Source of the DNA: an uncultured Prevotellaceae bacterium
Lineage (GTDB): Bacteria; Bacteroidota; Bacteroidia; Bacteroidales; Bacteroidaceae
Length of the DNA stretch: 64,000 bases
Reading direction: 5' to 3'
Assembly: GCA_900316505.1 (NCBI GenBank)
Contig: ONDH01000009.1
Location: 1-64,000 of the forward strand
Positions 24,912-34,156 of this stretch are shown in pieces. The position numbers and the translations under genes were made by a program. Each line of letters starts with the position of its first letter. The first letter of the stretch is position 1. The notes below the pieces were generated by a model that saw only the letters and a list, made by a program, of their open reading frames with translations, made no database searches and was not told the DNA's origin.

Positions 24912-24918
24912 AAGGAGG
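24912..24918 (+). promoter_or_regulatory. Strong Shine-Dalgarno site of rplW
   Basis: AAGGAGG sits 7 nt before the rplW ATG (24926). Such full-strength sites are uncommon in Bacteroidetes and are absent from most genes in this window. Confidence 0.85.
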
Positions 24919-24925
24919 TTTAGAC

Positions 24926-25219
24926 ATGGCATATATCGTAAAACCATTGGTTACAGAGAAGATGACAGCTATTTCGGAGAAGCAGAACAACAAGTTCGGC
25001 TTCATCGTGCTTCCTTCTGCCAATAAGATTGAGATTAAAAAGGAAATTGAAGCTAAGTATAACGTAAATGTAGTTTCGGTTAACACTATGAACTACGCTG
25101 GTAAGCGTAAGAGCCGCTACACAAAGGCTGGTGTTATCAAGGGCCGCACGAAGGCGTTCAAGAAGGCTATCGTTACCCTGAAAGAAGGCGAAACTATTGA
25201 TTTCTATAGTAACATTTAA
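24926..25219 (+). CDS. rplW: Ribosomal protein uL23
   Basis: A 97-residue exit-tunnel protein that offers a docking site for trigger factor and SRP. The family core is clear: [46 protein letters not shown], then the basic [27 protein letters not shown] strong Shine-Dalgarno precedes it. Confidence 0.97.
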   Translation: MAYIVKPLVTEKMTAISEKQNNKFGFIVLPSANKIEIKKEIEAKYNVNVVSVNTMNYAGKRKSRYTKAGVIKGRTKAFKKAIVTLKEGETIDFYSNI

Positions 25220-25227
25220 TTAAACAA

Positions 25228-26052
25228 ATGGGTATTCGTAAATTTAGACCAGTAACTCCTGGTCAAAGACACAAAGCTATTGGTACTTTCGATGATGTTA
25301 CTACATCAGTACCAGAGAAAACTCTTGTTTTCGGTAAGCGCAGCACTGGCGGTCGTAACAACTCCGGCCAGATTACTGTCCGCTACAGAGGTGGCGGTCA
25401 CAAGCGTTTGATTCGTATCGTCGATTTCAAGAGAGAGAAGGACGGAATTCCCGCAGTAGTGAAGACTATCGAGTATGATCCAAACCGCTCTGCGCGCATC
25501 GCACTCGTTTTCTATGCTGACGGTGAAAAACGTTACATTGTTGCTCCTAACGGATTGCAGGTAGGTGCTACCATCATGTCGGGTCCAGACGCTACTCCAG
25601 ACCTCGGCAACACACTCCCACTTGAGAACATCCCAGTCGGTACTGTGATTCACAATATCGAGCTGCGTCCAGGTCAGGGTGCCAAGATGGTTCGTTCTGC
25701 CGGCAATTTTGCTCAGTTAACTTCACGTGAAGGCCGCTACTGTGTCATCAAGCTCCCTTCAGGCGAAATTCGTAAGGTGCTTTCAGTTTGCCGCGCAACA
25801 ATCGGCAGCGTGAGCAACTCAGACCATGCACTGGAATCTTCAGGTAAGGCTGGTCGCAGCCGCTGGCTCGGTCGTCGTCCTCACAACCGTGGTGTTGTGA
25901 TGAACCCAATTGATCACCCAATGGGTGGTGGTGAAGGACGTCACACCGGTGGACACCCACGTTCACGCAACGGCCTCTATGCTAAGGGTCTCAAGACTCG
26001 CGCACCAAAGAAGCAGTCAAACAAGTACATTATTGAAAGACGTAACAAATAA
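25228..26052 (+). CDS. rplB: Ribosomal protein uL2
   Basis: A 274-residue protein of the peptidyl-transferase region. The block [28 protein letters not shown] contains the conserved histidine important for peptidyl-transferase activity in reconstituted ribosomes. The RNA-binding core and KINKIVEY-equivalent ([17 protein letters not shown]) are also intact. Confidence 0.98.
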   Translation: MGIRKFRPVTPGQRHKAIGTFDDVTTSVPEKTLVFGKRSTGGRNNSGQITVRYRGGGHKRLIRIVDFKREKDGIPAVVKTIEYDPNRSARIALVFYADGEKRYIVAPNGLQVGATIMSGPDATPDLGNTLPLENIPVGTVIHNIELRPGQGAKMVRSAGNFAQLTSREGRYCVIKLPSGEIRKVLSVCRATIGSVSNSDHALESSGKAGRSRWLGRRPHNRGVVMNPIDHPMGGGEGRHTGGHPRSRNGLYAKGLKTRAPKKQSNKYIIERRNK

Positions 26053-26064
26053 AGTTAACTGATT

Positions 26065-26334
26065 ATGAGTCGTTCATTAAAAAAAGGTCCATACATCAAT
26101 GTGAAGCTCGAAAAGAAAGTTCTCGCCATGAACGAGAGCGGCAAGAAGAGTGTTATCAAGTCATGGGCTCGCGCTTCGATGATATCTCCTGATTTCGTAG
26201 GTCATACCATTGCAGTGCATAACGGTAATAAATTTATCCCTGTCTACATTACTGAAAATATGGTAGGTCACAAACTCGGTGAGTTTGCACTTACTCGTAC
26301 TTTCCGCGGTCACGCAGGTAACAAGAAGAAGTAA
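26065..26334 (+). CDS. rpsS: Ribosomal protein uS19
   Basis: An 89-residue 30S head protein. It starts [19 protein letters not shown] and contains the conserved [50 protein letters not shown]. Standard position after rplB. Confidence 0.98.
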   Translation: MSRSLKKGPYINVKLEKKVLAMNESGKKSVIKSWARASMISPDFVGHTIAVHNGNKFIPVYITENMVGHKLGEFALTRTFRGHAGNKKK

Positions 26335-26376
26335 TTGTGGAACAGGCTTCAACCAAGTAAAAAAGACTATTAAATA

Positions 26377-26781
26377 ATGGGAGCAAGAAAAAGATTAATG
26401 GCCGAGAAGATTAAAGAGGCCAAAAAGACTGTCTACTTCGCCAGTCTTCGCGATGTTCCTTCATCGCCCCGCAAGATGCGCTATGTCGCAGACCTCGTGC
26501 GTGGCATGGAAGTGAGCAAGGCTCTTGCAACTCTCAAGTTCAACAGCAAGGATGCTGCTAAGGACATCGAGAAGGCACTTCGCTCTGCTATCGCTAACTG
26601 GGAGCAGAAGAATGACCGCAAGGCTGAAAACGGAGAACTCTATATCTCTAAGATTTTTGTTGACGAAGGCGCTACTCTCAAGCGTATGAGACCAGCACCT
26701 CAGGGACGTGGCTACAGAATCCGCAAGCGTTCAAACCACATCACCATCTTCGTGGACGCTAAAACTAATGAGGAAAAGTAA
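26377..26781 (+). CDS. rplV: Ribosomal protein uL22
   Basis: A 134-residue tunnel-wall protein. Visible family blocks are [27 protein letters not shown] and the beta-hairpin [24 protein letters not shown], which reaches into the exit tunnel near the macrolide site; the hairpin looks intact. Confidence 0.97.
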   Translation: MGARKRLMAEKIKEAKKTVYFASLRDVPSSPRKMRYVADLVRGMEVSKALATLKFNSKDAAKDIEKALRSAIANWEQKNDRKAENGELYISKIFVDEGATLKRMRPAPQGRGYRIRKRSNHITIFVDAKTNEEK

Positions 26782-26783
26782 TT

Positions 26784-27515
26784 ATGGGACAAAAATGTAA
26801 TCCAATAAGCAACCGCCTCGGTATTGTAAGAGGTTGGGATTCTAACTGGTTCGGCGGAAATGATTTTGGTGACAACCTCCTTGAGGACAGCAAAATCCGC
26901 AAGTACCTCAACGCACGTCTCTCAAAGGCAAGCGTTTCCAAGATCGTGATTGAGCGCACCTTGAAGCTTGTCACCATCACTATCTGCACAGCTCGTCCAG
27001 GCTTCATCATCGGCAAGGGCGGTGAGCAGGTTGAGGCTCTGAAGAAGGAGCTGAAGAAGGTGACTGACAAGGAAGTTCAGATTAACATTTATGAGATTAA
27101 GCGCCCAGAGCTTGATGCTGTGATTGTGGCTAATAACATCGCACGTCAGATTGAAGGTAAGATTGCTTACCGCCGTGCTATCAAGACTGCCATCGCAAAC
27201 ACAATGCGTTCTGGTGCAGAAGGCATCAAGGTGCAGATTTCAGGTCGTCTCAATGGCGCTGAAATTGCACGTAGTGAAATGTTCAAGGAAGGACGTACTC
27301 CTCTCCACACACTTCGCGCTGACATCGACTACAGCCTTGCAGAGGCTCTCACGAAGGTGGGTCTTCTTGGCATCAAGGTTTGGATCTGTCGTGGCGAGAA
27401 GTTCGGCAAGCAGGACCTCACACCTAACTTCTCACAGCAGAAAGATTCTGCTCGTGGTGGTAATAACGGTGGCGGACGTCGTTTCAGAAACAGAAAGCCT
27501 AATAACCGCAATTAA
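26784..27515 (+). CDS. rpsC: Ribosomal protein uS3
   Basis: A 243-residue protein of the mRNA entry channel. The KH domain contains [18 protein letters not shown] (about residue 73), and the C-terminal domain has [19 protein letters not shown] Gly/Asn/Arg-rich tail ([20 protein letters not shown]) closes the protein, as is common in this phylum. Confidence 0.97.
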   Translation: MGQKCNPISNRLGIVRGWDSNWFGGNDFGDNLLEDSKIRKYLNARLSKASVSKIVIERTLKLVTITICTARPGFIIGKGGEQVEALKKELKKVTDKEVQINIYEIKRPELDAVIVANNIARQIEGKIAYRRAIKTAIANTMRSGAEGIKVQISGRLNGAEIARSEMFKEGRTPLHTLRADIDYSLAEALTKVGLLGIKVWICRGEKFGKQDLTPNFSQQKDSARGGNNGGGRRFRNRKPNNRN

Positions 27516-27536
27516 TTAATCTGCTTGCAGACCGAA

Positions 27537-27554
27537 GCGCGATGTTTTTCGCGC
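27537..27554 (+). promoter_or_regulatory. Short GC hairpin between rpsC and rplP
   Basis: GCGCGA pairs with TCGCGC around a 6-nt T-rich loop inside a 67-nt gap that is longer than most in this operon. No U run follows. It may be a processing or stability element. Confidence 0.45.
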
Positions 27555-27582
27555 AAAGGCGCAACTTAAGAAGCAATTAACT

Positions 27583-28014
27583 ATGTTACAGCCAAAAAGA
27601 CAAAAATATAGAAGACCGCAAAAAGGTCGCGGTCGCTGGAAGGGTGTCTCGCACAGAGGTACTGAACTTGCTTTCGGTAGCTTCGGCATTAAGGCACTTG
27701 AAACAAAATGGATTTCTGCCCGTCAGATTGAGGCTGCCCGTGTTGCTATCACACGTTACATGCAGCGTCAAGGTCAGGTTTGGATTCGCATCTTCCCTGA
27801 TAAGCCAATCACTAAGAAGCCTGCTGACGTCCGAATGGGTAAAGGTAAGGGTGACCCATACCAGTATGTGTTCCCTGCTAAGCCAGGCCGCATTCTTTTC
27901 GAGATTGAAGGTGTTTCTTATGACATCGCCAAGGAGGCTCTCCGACTCGGTGCACAGAAACTTCCTACTACTACAAAGTTTGTTGTACGTCGTGATTACG
28001 ATAAAAACGCTTAA
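27583..28014 (+). CDS. rplP: Ribosomal protein uL16
   Basis: A 143-residue 50S protein next to the A-site tRNA. It begins [32 protein letters not shown] and has [28 protein letters not shown]; the usual GKGxP segment reads GKGDP here. Length and position after rpsC are normal. Confidence 0.97.
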   Translation: MLQPKRQKYRRPQKGRGRWKGVSHRGTELAFGSFGIKALETKWISARQIEAARVAITRYMQRQGQVWIRIFPDKPITKKPADVRMGKGKGDPYQYVFPAKPGRILFEIEGVSYDIAKEALRLGAQKLPTTTKFVVRRDYDKNA

Positions 28015-28016
28015 TT

Positions 28017-28205
28017 ATGAAAATTTCAGAAATTAGAGAACTTACTAACGAAGAGCTCGCTGAGCGCATCGAGGCGGAGGTCGCTAACTTGGACAACATG
28101 AAGTTCAACCACAGTATTTCTCCGCTTGCCGACAATTCTCAGATTAAGAAGTTGCGTCACGACATTGCACGCATGAAGGGCGAGCTTACCCAGCGTAATA
28201 AATAA
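28017..28205 (+). CDS. rpmC: Ribosomal protein uL29
   Basis: A 62-residue coiled-coil protein at the tunnel exit. The pattern [56 protein letters not shown] is typical of the family. The start follows the rplP stop by two bases. Confidence 0.95.
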   Translation: MKISEIRELTNEELAERIEAEVANLDNMKFNHSISPLADNSQIKKLRHDIARMKGELTQRNK

Positions 28206-28215
28206 AGTATTGAGA

Positions 28216-28473
28216 ATGGAAGCAAGAAATTTAAGAAAGCAAAGACAGGGTGTCGTTACAAGCGACAAGATGGATAAGACCATCGTTGTTTCTGCTAAGT
28301 TCAAGGAGAAGCACCCTATATATGGTAAGTTTGTCCAGAAGACAAAGAAGTACCATGCTCATGACGAGAAGAACGATGCTCACATCGGTGACACTGTTCT
28401 TATCATGGAGACTCGTCCATTGAGCAAAACCAAGAGATGGAGATTAGTACAAATCGTTGAAAGAGCTAAGTAA
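28216..28473 (+). CDS. rpsQ: Ribosomal protein uS17
   Basis: An 85-residue OB-fold protein. I start it at the ATG at 28216 ([25 protein letters not shown]), which aligns with the family; a TTG two codons upstream is less likely. The blocks [22 protein letters not shown] and [21 protein letters not shown] are complete. Confidence 0.96.
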   Translation: MEARNLRKQRQGVVTSDKMDKTIVVSAKFKEKHPIYGKFVQKTKKYHAHDEKNDAHIGDTVLIMETRPLSKTKRWRLVQIVERAK

Positions 28474-28475
28474 TT

Positions 28476-28841
28476 ATGATACAGGTAGAATCAAGATTGC
28501 AGGTCGCTGATAACAGCGGTGCTCGCGAAGTGCTTTGTATCCGTGTTTTGGGCGGTACAAGACGTCGCTATGCTACTGTAGGAGACGTAATCGTTGTAGC
28601 AGTTAAGAGCGCTATTCCTACGAGTGAAGTTAAGAAGGGTTCTGTGTCAAAGGCTCTGATTGTTCGTACTAAGAAAGAGGTACGTCGCCCAGACGGTTCT
28701 TACATCCGTTTCGATGACAACGCATGTGTTCTCTTGAACAATGCCGGTGAAATGAGAGGTAGCCGTATCTTTGGCCCTGTAGCCCGTGAGCTCCGTGCTG
28801 CTAACATGAAGGTAGTTTCTTTGGCTACTGAAGTACTTTAA
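28476..28841 (+). CDS. rplN: Ribosomal protein uL14
   Basis: A 121-residue subunit-bridge protein. It opens [28 protein letters not shown] and ends with the conserved [27 protein letters not shown]. It begins the spc cluster. Confidence 0.98.
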   Translation: MIQVESRLQVADNSGAREVLCIRVLGGTRRRYATVGDVIVVAVKSAIPTSEVKKGSVSKALIVRTKKEVRRPDGSYIRFDDNACVLLNNAGEMRGSRIFGPVARELRAANMKVVSLATEVL

Positions 28842-28864
28842 TCCTTAAAAGTAAAATTACAGCA

Positions 28865-29182
28865 ATGAGTAAATTACATATTAAGAAAGGCGACATGGTG
28901 TACGTGAACGCTGGCGATGAGAAGGGTAAGACCGGTAAGGTCACCAAGGTTCTCGTTGAGAAGAAGCGTGCCATTGTCGAGGGTGTGAACATGGTCAAGA
29001 AGAGCACCAAGCCAAGCGCTGCACACCCACAGGGAGGTATTATTGAGCAGGAGGCTCCAATCCATATCTCTAACCTGAACGTTGTTGATCCGAAGACTGG
29101 CAAGCCCACTCGTATCGGTCGCAAGAAGGGTGAGAATGGAAAGTTAGTTCGTTACGCTAAAAAATCAGGGGAGGAATTATAA
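28865..29182 (+). CDS. rplX: Ribosomal protein uL24
   Basis: A 105-residue assembly-initiator protein with the KOW motif ([24 protein letters not shown]) at residues 6-30 and [29 protein letters not shown] downstream. Its stop overlaps the rplE start by one base (TAATG). Confidence 0.97.
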   Translation: MSKLHIKKGDMVYVNAGDEKGKTGKVTKVLVEKKRAIVEGVNMVKKSTKPSAAHPQGGIIEQEAPIHISNLNVVDPKTGKPTRIGRKKGENGKLVRYAKKSGEEL

Positions 29183-29736
29183 TGAGTACTACTGCACAAT
29201 TGAAGAATGTTTATGCTGAGCAGATTGCTCCAGCACTGATGAAGCAGTTCAACTACTCTTCACCAATGCAGATTCCTGTGTTGAAGAAGATTGTGGTGAA
29301 CCAAGGTCTTGGTATGGCAACTGCTGACAAGAAGGTGATTGAGGTTGCCATGAACGAGATTGCCCAGATTACTGGTCAGAAGCCCGTTGCAACCAAGTCA
29401 AAGAAGGATATCTCTAACTTCCGTCTCCGTAAGCAGATGCCTATCGGTGTGATGGTTACGCTTCGCCGTGAACGCATGTATGAGTTCCTTGAGAAGCTCA
29501 TCCGCGTATCACTCCCGCGTATCCGTGACTTCAAGGGTATCGAGTCAAAGTTTGACGGTCGTGGTAACTACACTTTGGGTATTACTGAGCAGATCATCTT
29601 CCCTGAAATCAACATCGACCAGGTGGATAAGATTACAGGTATGAACATCACGTTCGTAACTTCTGCCAAGACTGATGAAGAGGGCTATGCGCTCCTCAAG
29701 GCATTCGGTCTTCCATTTAAGGACGCTAAAAAGTAA
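29182..29736 (+). CDS. rplE: Ribosomal protein uL5
   Basis: A 184-residue central-protuberance protein binding 5S rRNA. The blocks [46 protein letters not shown] and the terminal [20 protein letters not shown] are complete. A strong Shine-Dalgarno (GGGGAGG at 29168-29174) lies 7 nt before the ATG, inside the end of rplX. In E. coli this is the point where S8 represses the spc operon. Confidence 0.98.
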   Translation: MSTTAQLKNVYAEQIAPALMKQFNYSSPMQIPVLKKIVVNQGLGMATADKKVIEVAMNEIAQITGQKPVATKSKKDISNFRLRKQMPIGVMVTLRRERMYEFLEKLIRVSLPRIRDFKGIESKFDGRGNYTLGITEQIIFPEINIDQVDKITGMNITFVTSAKTDEEGYALLKAFGLPFKDAKK

Positions 29737-29744
29737 TATAGAAA

Positions 29745-30047
29745 ATGGCAAAGGAATCAATGAAGGCACGCGAAGTTAAGCGTGCAAAGCTCGTAGCAAA
29801 GTATGCCGCTAAGCGTGCAGCTCTGAAGAAGGTGATTGCTACTGCAGAGGATCCAGTGGAGGCTTATGAGGCAGCTCGTTCTCTCCAGGCAATCCCTGCA
29901 AACGCAAATCCAATCCGTCTTCACAACCGCTGCAAAATCACTGGACGTCCAAGAGGTTTCATGCGTCAGTTTGGACTCTCTCGTATCCAGTTCCGCGAGA
30001 TGGCATCTGCTGGTCTGATCCCAGGTGTGAAGAAGGCAAGCTGGTAA
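29745..30047 (+). CDS. rpsN: Ribosomal protein uS14 (zinc-free form)
   Basis: A 100-residue long-form S14 without the CxxC pairs of the short zinc form: only one cysteine, in [37 protein letters not shown]. It is followed by an unusually long 212-nt gap before rpsH that can fold strongly. Confidence 0.97.
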   Translation: MAKESMKAREVKRAKLVAKYAAKRAALKKVIATAEDPVEAYEAARSLQAIPANANPIRLHNRCKITGRPRGFMRQFGLSRIQFREMASAGLIPGVKKASW

Positions 30048-30052
30048 ATTGC

Positions 30053-30243
30053 GGTTATCGGCGAACTGATTTAGTAAACAAAAATCTGATGGTTACCAGT
30101 TCGGGGGTAACCTGAAGATACTTTGCTTCTAAAAAACGGTGAAGGAAAACAGTCACGGACTAAGCCCCTTCGCTGGTAAAGCTAAGTAAAGAAGTTTTAA
30201 TTCAAGTTTAAATATTGTCGGGATTTTCCCAAACACTTCCCGA
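30053..30243 (+). promoter_or_regulatory. Structured RNA with alternative stems before rpsH
   Basis: The 212-nt rpsN-rpsH gap is far longer than its neighbours. Stem A pairs GGTTATCGGCGAACTG (30053-30068) with CAGTTCGGGGGTAACC (30097-30112): 14 of 16 positions pair, around a 2x2 G/G internal loop. Stem B pairs GGTTACC (30091-30097) with the same GGTAACC (30106-30112), so A and B exclude each other. Stem C pairs CGGTGAAGG (30137-30145) with CCTTCGCTG (30167-30175) and encloses AGTC/GACT. Stem D pairs TCGGGA (30218-30223) with TCCCGA (30238-30243), 16 nt before the rpsH ATG. No open frame or terminator is present. A regulatory role, perhaps S8 binding, is inference. Confidence 0.7.
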
Positions 30244-30259
30244 TTAATTTAATTCTATT

Positions 30260-30655
30260 ATGACAGATCCAATAGCTGATTATCTCACGAGACTGAGAAA
30301 CGCAATCATGGCAAAGCACAAGGTTGTGGAAGTTCCAGCCTCAAACCTTAAGAAGGAAATCACGAAGATTCTCTTCGATAAGGGGTACATCTTGAACTAC
30401 AAGTTCATTGAAGAGGGTCCTCAGGGCACTATTAAGATTGCTCTTAAATATGACCCACAAACAAAAGTAAGCGCTATTCAGTGCTTGAAGCGCGTGTCTC
30501 GTCCTGGTCTCCGTAAGTACACAGGATATAAGGACATGCCACGTGTAATCAACGGATTAGGTATCGCAGTTGTATCTACATCCAAAGGTGTAATGACAGA
30601 CAAGGAAGCTTCCGAACTCAAGGTGGGTGGTGAAGTTCTTTGCTATGTTTATTAA
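30260..30655 (+). CDS. rpsH: Ribosomal protein uS8
   Basis: A 131-residue primary 16S-binding protein. It starts MTDPIADYLTRLRNAIMAKHKVVEVPAS and ends KGVMTDKEASELKVGGEVLCYVY, the complete family length. In other bacteria S8 represses the spc operon by binding a 16S-like site in the mRNA. The structured gap directly upstream is a natural candidate for that here. Confidence 0.98.
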   Translation: MTDPIADYLTRLRNAIMAKHKVVEVPASNLKKEITKILFDKGYILNYKFIEEGPQGTIKIALKYDPQTKVSAIQCLKRVSRPGLRKYTGYKDMPRVINGLGIAVVSTSKGVMTDKEASELKVGGEVLCYVY

Positions 30656-30671
30656 TTAAGGAGGATATATA

Positions 30672-31241
30672 ATGTCTAGAATTGGTAAATTACCTATTAT
30701 TATTCCTGCAGGAGTGACTATTACTCATAAGGATGACATTGTAACTGTGAAAGGTCCTAAAGGCGAACTCAGCCAGTACGTAAACCCTGCCATCAAGGTT
30801 ACTATTGAGGACGGAAAGTTGACAATGGAGGAGAATGAAGAACTGATGCAGGATAACACGAAGCAGCGTCATGCTTTCCACGGATTGTATCGCTCGCTTG
30901 TAAACAATATGGTTGTCGGTGTTTCTGAAGGTTACAAGAAGACTCTTCAGATTGTCGGCGTAGGTTATCGTGTTTCAAATCAGGGCAACGTTCTTGAATT
31001 CGCACTTGGATACTCTCATGCTATCATCTTTGAACTTCCTAAAGAAATCAAGGTTGAGACAAAGTCTGAGAGAAATCAGGATCCTCTTATCATGCTCGAG
31101 TCTTGTGACAAGCAGTTGCTTGGACTCGTTTGTGCTAAGATTCGCTCATTCCGCAAGCCTGAGCCATACAAGGGTAAGGGTATTCGCTTCGAGGGCGAGG
31201 TGATTAGAAGAAAGTCTGGTAAATCTGCAAGTGCAAAATAA
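30672..31241 (+). CDS. rplF: Ribosomal protein uL6
   Basis: A 189-residue two-domain 50S protein near the sarcin-ricin loop. MSRIGKLPIIIPAGVTI at the start and PEPYKGKGIRFEGEVIRRKSGKSA at the end are diagnostic. AAGGAGG (30658-30664) lies 7 nt before its ATG, one of few strong Shine-Dalgarno sites in the window. Confidence 0.98.
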   Translation: MSRIGKLPIIIPAGVTITHKDDIVTVKGPKGELSQYVNPAIKVTIEDGKLTMEENEELMQDNTKQRHAFHGLYRSLVNNMVVGVSEGYKKTLQIVGVGYRVSNQGNVLEFALGYSHAIIFELPKEIKVETKSERNQDPLIMLESCDKQLLGLVCAKIRSFRKPEPYKGKGIRFEGEVIRRKSGKSASAK

Positions 31242-31257
31242 TTAAATTGACAAGAGT

Positions 31258-31599
31258 ATGATTACAAAGGTTGAAAGACGTATCAAAATTAAATATAGAG
31301 TACGCAATAAGATTTCTGGTACTGCTGAGCGTCCACGTATGAGCGTGTTCAGAAGTAACAAGCAGATTTATGTTCAGGTAATTGATGACGATGCACAGAA
31401 GACATTGGTGTCTGCATCTTCTCTCGGTCTGGAAAAGATGAACAAGTCAGAGCAGGCTGAGAAGGTTGGCGAGATGGTTGCCAAGAAGGCTCTTGAGGCT
31501 GGAATCTCAGCTGTCGTGTTCGACCGTAACGGTTACTTGTATCATGGTAGAGTTAAGAAGGTGGCTGATGCTGCCCGTAATGCAGGACTTAAATTCTAA
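31258..31599 (+). CDS. rplR: Ribosomal protein uL18
   Basis: A 113-residue 5S rRNA-binding protein with [37 protein letters not shown] and the terminal [28 protein letters not shown]. Normal position between rplF and rpsE. Confidence 0.97.
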   Translation: MITKVERRIKIKYRVRNKISGTAERPRMSVFRSNKQIYVQVIDDDAQKTLVSASSLGLEKMNKSEQAEKVGEMVAKKALEAGISAVVFDRNGYLYHGRVKKVADAARNAGLKF

Positions 31600-31607
31600 A
31601 TACGATT

Positions 31608-32117
31608 ATGGTAAATAAAGTTAAAGTTCAAAACGATGCCGAGCTTAAAGACCGCTTGGTTGCTATTAATCGTGTTACTAAGGTTACTAAGGGTGGTCGT
31701 ACATTCACATTCGCAGCCATCGTTGTTGTAGGTGATGGTAACGGTGTGATAGGCTATGGTCTTGGTAAGGCAGGTGAAGTTACTGCAGCTATTGCAAAGG
31801 GCGTAGAGGCTGCAAAGAAGAATTTGGTAAAGGTTCCTGTGCTGAAAGGTACTGTTCCTCATGAGGCATTTGCTAAGTTTGGCGGTGCTCGCGTTCTCAT
31901 CATGCCTGCTTCTGAAGGTACTGGAGTGGTGGCTGGTGGTGCTATGCGTGCCGTTCTTGAGAGTGTAGGTATCACAGACGTACTCGCAAAGTCTAAGGGC
32001 TCATCTAACCCTCACAATCTCGTGAAGGCTACGATTGAGGCACTCGCTAATATGCGCGACGCTAAGACTGTTGCACAGAACCGTGGTGTTAATTTGACAA
32101 AAGTATTCAAAGGATAA
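31608..32117 (+). CDS. rpsE: Ribosomal protein uS5
   Basis: A 169-residue protein involved in decoding fidelity. The segments [37 protein letters not shown] and [19 protein letters not shown] are complete and look wild type around the spectinomycin-associated loop. Confidence 0.98.
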   Translation: MVNKVKVQNDAELKDRLVAINRVTKVTKGGRTFTFAAIVVVGDGNGVIGYGLGKAGEVTAAIAKGVEAAKKNLVKVPVLKGTVPHEAFAKFGGARVLIMPASEGTGVVAGGAMRAVLESVGITDVLAKSKGSSNPHNLVKATIEALANMRDAKTVAQNRGVNLTKVFKG

Positions 32118-32122
32118 GGAGA
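32116..32122 (+). promoter_or_regulatory. Shine-Dalgarno site of rpmD
   Basis: AAGGAGA overlaps the rpsE stop region and lies about 7-8 nt before the rpmD ATG at 32130. Confidence 0.75.
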
Positions 32123-32129
32123 TACTATC

Positions 32130-32306
32130 ATGGCAACAATCAAGATTAAGCAAGTAAAAGGCCAGGCAGGCCGTCCGATTGACCAGAAGAGCACTCTTGA
32201 GTCTCTTGGTCTTGGCAAGATTAACAAGGTCGTTGAGCGTGAGGATTCTCCATCTTTGCGTGGTATGATTCGCAAGGTGGCTCACCTTGTTGAGGTTATT
32301 GACTAA
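32130..32306 (+). CDS. rpmD: Ribosomal protein uL30
   Basis: A 58-residue 50S protein. Translation gives MATIKIKQVKGQAGRPIDQK, then STLESLGLGKINKVVERED and a terminal MIRKVAHLVEVID. Length and motif (G-R-x-x-x-Q-x-x-T-L-x-x-L-G-L) match L30. It sits between rpsE and rplO, as expected. Confidence 0.96.
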   Translation: MATIKIKQVKGQAGRPIDQKSTLESLGLGKINKVVEREDSPSLRGMIRKVAHLVEVID

Positions 32307-32335
32307 CGTATTAATACATTAAAATCAGATTAGAA

Positions 32336-32782
32336 ATGGAATTATATAATTTGCAACCCGCTGAAGGCGCTACTCACAACAGTAAGCGTGTCGGTCGTGG
32401 CTATGGTTCTGGCAAGGGCCGTACTTCCACTCGCGGTCATAAGGGTGCTAAGGCACGTTCTGGTTATAAGAAGAAGATCGGTTTCGAGGGTGGTCAGATG
32501 CCACTTCAGCGTCGCGTTCCTAAGTTTGGCTTCAAGAACATCAACCACGTTGAGTACAAGGCAGTCAACCTTGATCTTATCCAGAAACTCGCTGAGGAGA
32601 AAAACCTCACAAAGATTGGAATCGAAGAGCTTATTGCTGCTGGTTGGGTGAACAAGAATCAACTTGTGAAGGTTCTTGGCAACGGCGAGCTGACAGCTAA
32701 GGTTGATGTGGAAGCTCATGCTTTCTCTGCTACAGCAGAAGCTGCAATCAAAGAAAAGGGCGGAAACGCTGTAAAACTCTAA
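32336..32782 (+). CDS. rplO: Ribosomal protein uL15
   Basis: A 148-residue 50S assembly protein. The Gly/Arg-rich N-terminus (KRVGRGYGSGKGRTSTRGHKGAKARSG) and FEGGQMPLQRRVPKFGF are typical. It ends four bases before secY. Confidence 0.97.
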   Translation: MELYNLQPAEGATHNSKRVGRGYGSGKGRTSTRGHKGAKARSGYKKKIGFEGGQMPLQRRVPKFGFKNINHVEYKAVNLDLIQKLAEEKNLTKIGIEELIAAGWVNKNQLVKVLGNGELTAKVDVEAHAFSATAEAAIKEKGGNAVKL

Positions 32783-32786
32783 ACCA

Positions 32787-34139
32787 ATGAGCAAGGTAAT
32801 AGATAAAATTAAAGATATCAAGCTTGTTAAGACATTGACAAACATTTGGCGTATTGAGGATTTGCGTTCGCGCATCCTCATCACGCTGTTGTTTGTTGCC
32901 ATCTATCGTTTGGGCTCTTATGTGGTGCTTCCTGGTATTGACACGGATGCATTGCAAGGACTGAGAAACCAGACGGAGGGTGGTTTGATGAATCTGCTTG
33001 ATATGTTCTCGGGTGGTGCTTTCGCTAAAGCATCCATCTTCGCGCTGGGAATCATGCCCTATATCTCTGCTTCCATTGTGATGCAGTTGTTGGGTATCGC
33101 AGTTCCTTATTTCCAGAAGATGCAGCGTGAAGGAGAAAGCGGGCGTCGCAAGATGAGTCAATACACCCGCTATTTGACAGTGCCAATCCTTCTCTTCCAA
33201 GGTTTCTTCTACTTAATGAACCTTCAGAATCAGACACAGGGTGCTGCTCTCTATTCGTCTTTGGATTGGACTACTTTCTACCTTTATGCCACAATCATTT
33301 TGGCTGCAGGTAGCATGTTCGTCCTTTGGCTTGGTGAGAGAATCACAGATAAGGGTATCGGAAATGGTGTGTCTATCATCATCATGATTGGTATCATCGC
33401 ACGTTTCCCCGACGCCGTCGTGCAGGAATTTGTTTCACGTCTGGACGCAGGGCAGGGTGGTCTCATCATGTTCCTTGTTGAGGTCGTATTTTTCCTTGCT
33501 GTGATTGCTGCTGCAATACTTCTTGTGCAGGGTGTGCGTCGTGTTCCTGTCAATTATGCAAAGAAAATTGCAGGTGCTCGGCAAATTGGTGGTGCACGTC
33601 AGTATATTCCACTGAAGCCCTATGCTGCAAACGTGATGCCTATCATCTTCGCTCAGGCTATCATGTTTATCCCTGTCACTTTGGCACAGTTCTCTGGTAG
33701 CAAGCTGAATCCATTGGTCAACCAGTTGATAGACAATAATAGCTTTGTGTACAATCTCATTTTTGCTATTTTGATTATCCTGTTTACCTATTTGTATACA
33801 GCAATCACTATCAATCCTGTGCAGATGGCCGAAGACATGAAGAGAAATAATGGTTTCATTCCAGGAATCAAGCCGGGTAAGGAAACGGCAGACTATATCG
33901 ATAAGATTATGTCTCGTATCACATTCCCTGGCTCTTTGTTCTTGGCACTGATCGCCATTCTTCCTGCCTTTGCTGGCATCTTTGGTGTACAGAGGGAGTT
34001 TGCCGCTTTCTTTGGTGGAACTTCCCTCCTCATCCTTGTCGGTGTTGTCCTTGACACGCTGATGCAGATTGAGTCGCACCTGATGATGCGTCATTACGAC
34101 GGACTGCTTGACACGGGCCGTGTTCGTGGCGAACATTAA
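32787..34139 (+). CDS. secY: Preprotein translocase subunit SecY
   Basis: A 450-residue inner-membrane protein forming the Sec channel with SecE and SecG. About ten transmembrane helices are visible. Conserved parts include GIMPYISASIVMQLL (plug and TM2 region), NGVSIIIMIGI, GFIPGIKPGKETADYID in the cytosolic C5 loop, and the ending LMMRHYDGLLDTGRVRG. It lies between rplO and map, the usual Bacteroidetes order. Confidence 0.97.
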   Translation: MSKVIDKIKDIKLVKTLTNIWRIEDLRSRILITLLFVAIYRLGSYVVLPGIDTDALQGLRNQTEGGLMNLLDMFSGGAFAKASIFALGIMPYISASIVMQLLGIAVPYFQKMQREGESGRRKMSQYTRYLTVPILLFQGFFYLMNLQNQTQGAALYSSLDWTTFYLYATIILAAGSMFVLWLGERITDKGIGNGVSIIIMIGIIARFPDAVVQEFVSRLDAGQGGLIMFLVEVVFFLAVIAAAILLVQGVRRVPVNYAKKIAGARQIGGARQYIPLKPYAANVMPIIFAQAIMFIPVTLAQFSGSKLNPLVNQLIDNNSFVYNLIFAILIILFTYLYTAITINPVQMAEDMKRNNGFIPGIKPGKETADYIDKIMSRITFPGSLFLALIAILPAFAGIFGVQREFAAFFGGTSLLILVGVVLDTLMQIESHLMMRHYDGLLDTGRVRGEH

Positions 34140-34156
34140 GCACAACTTTAGACAAG

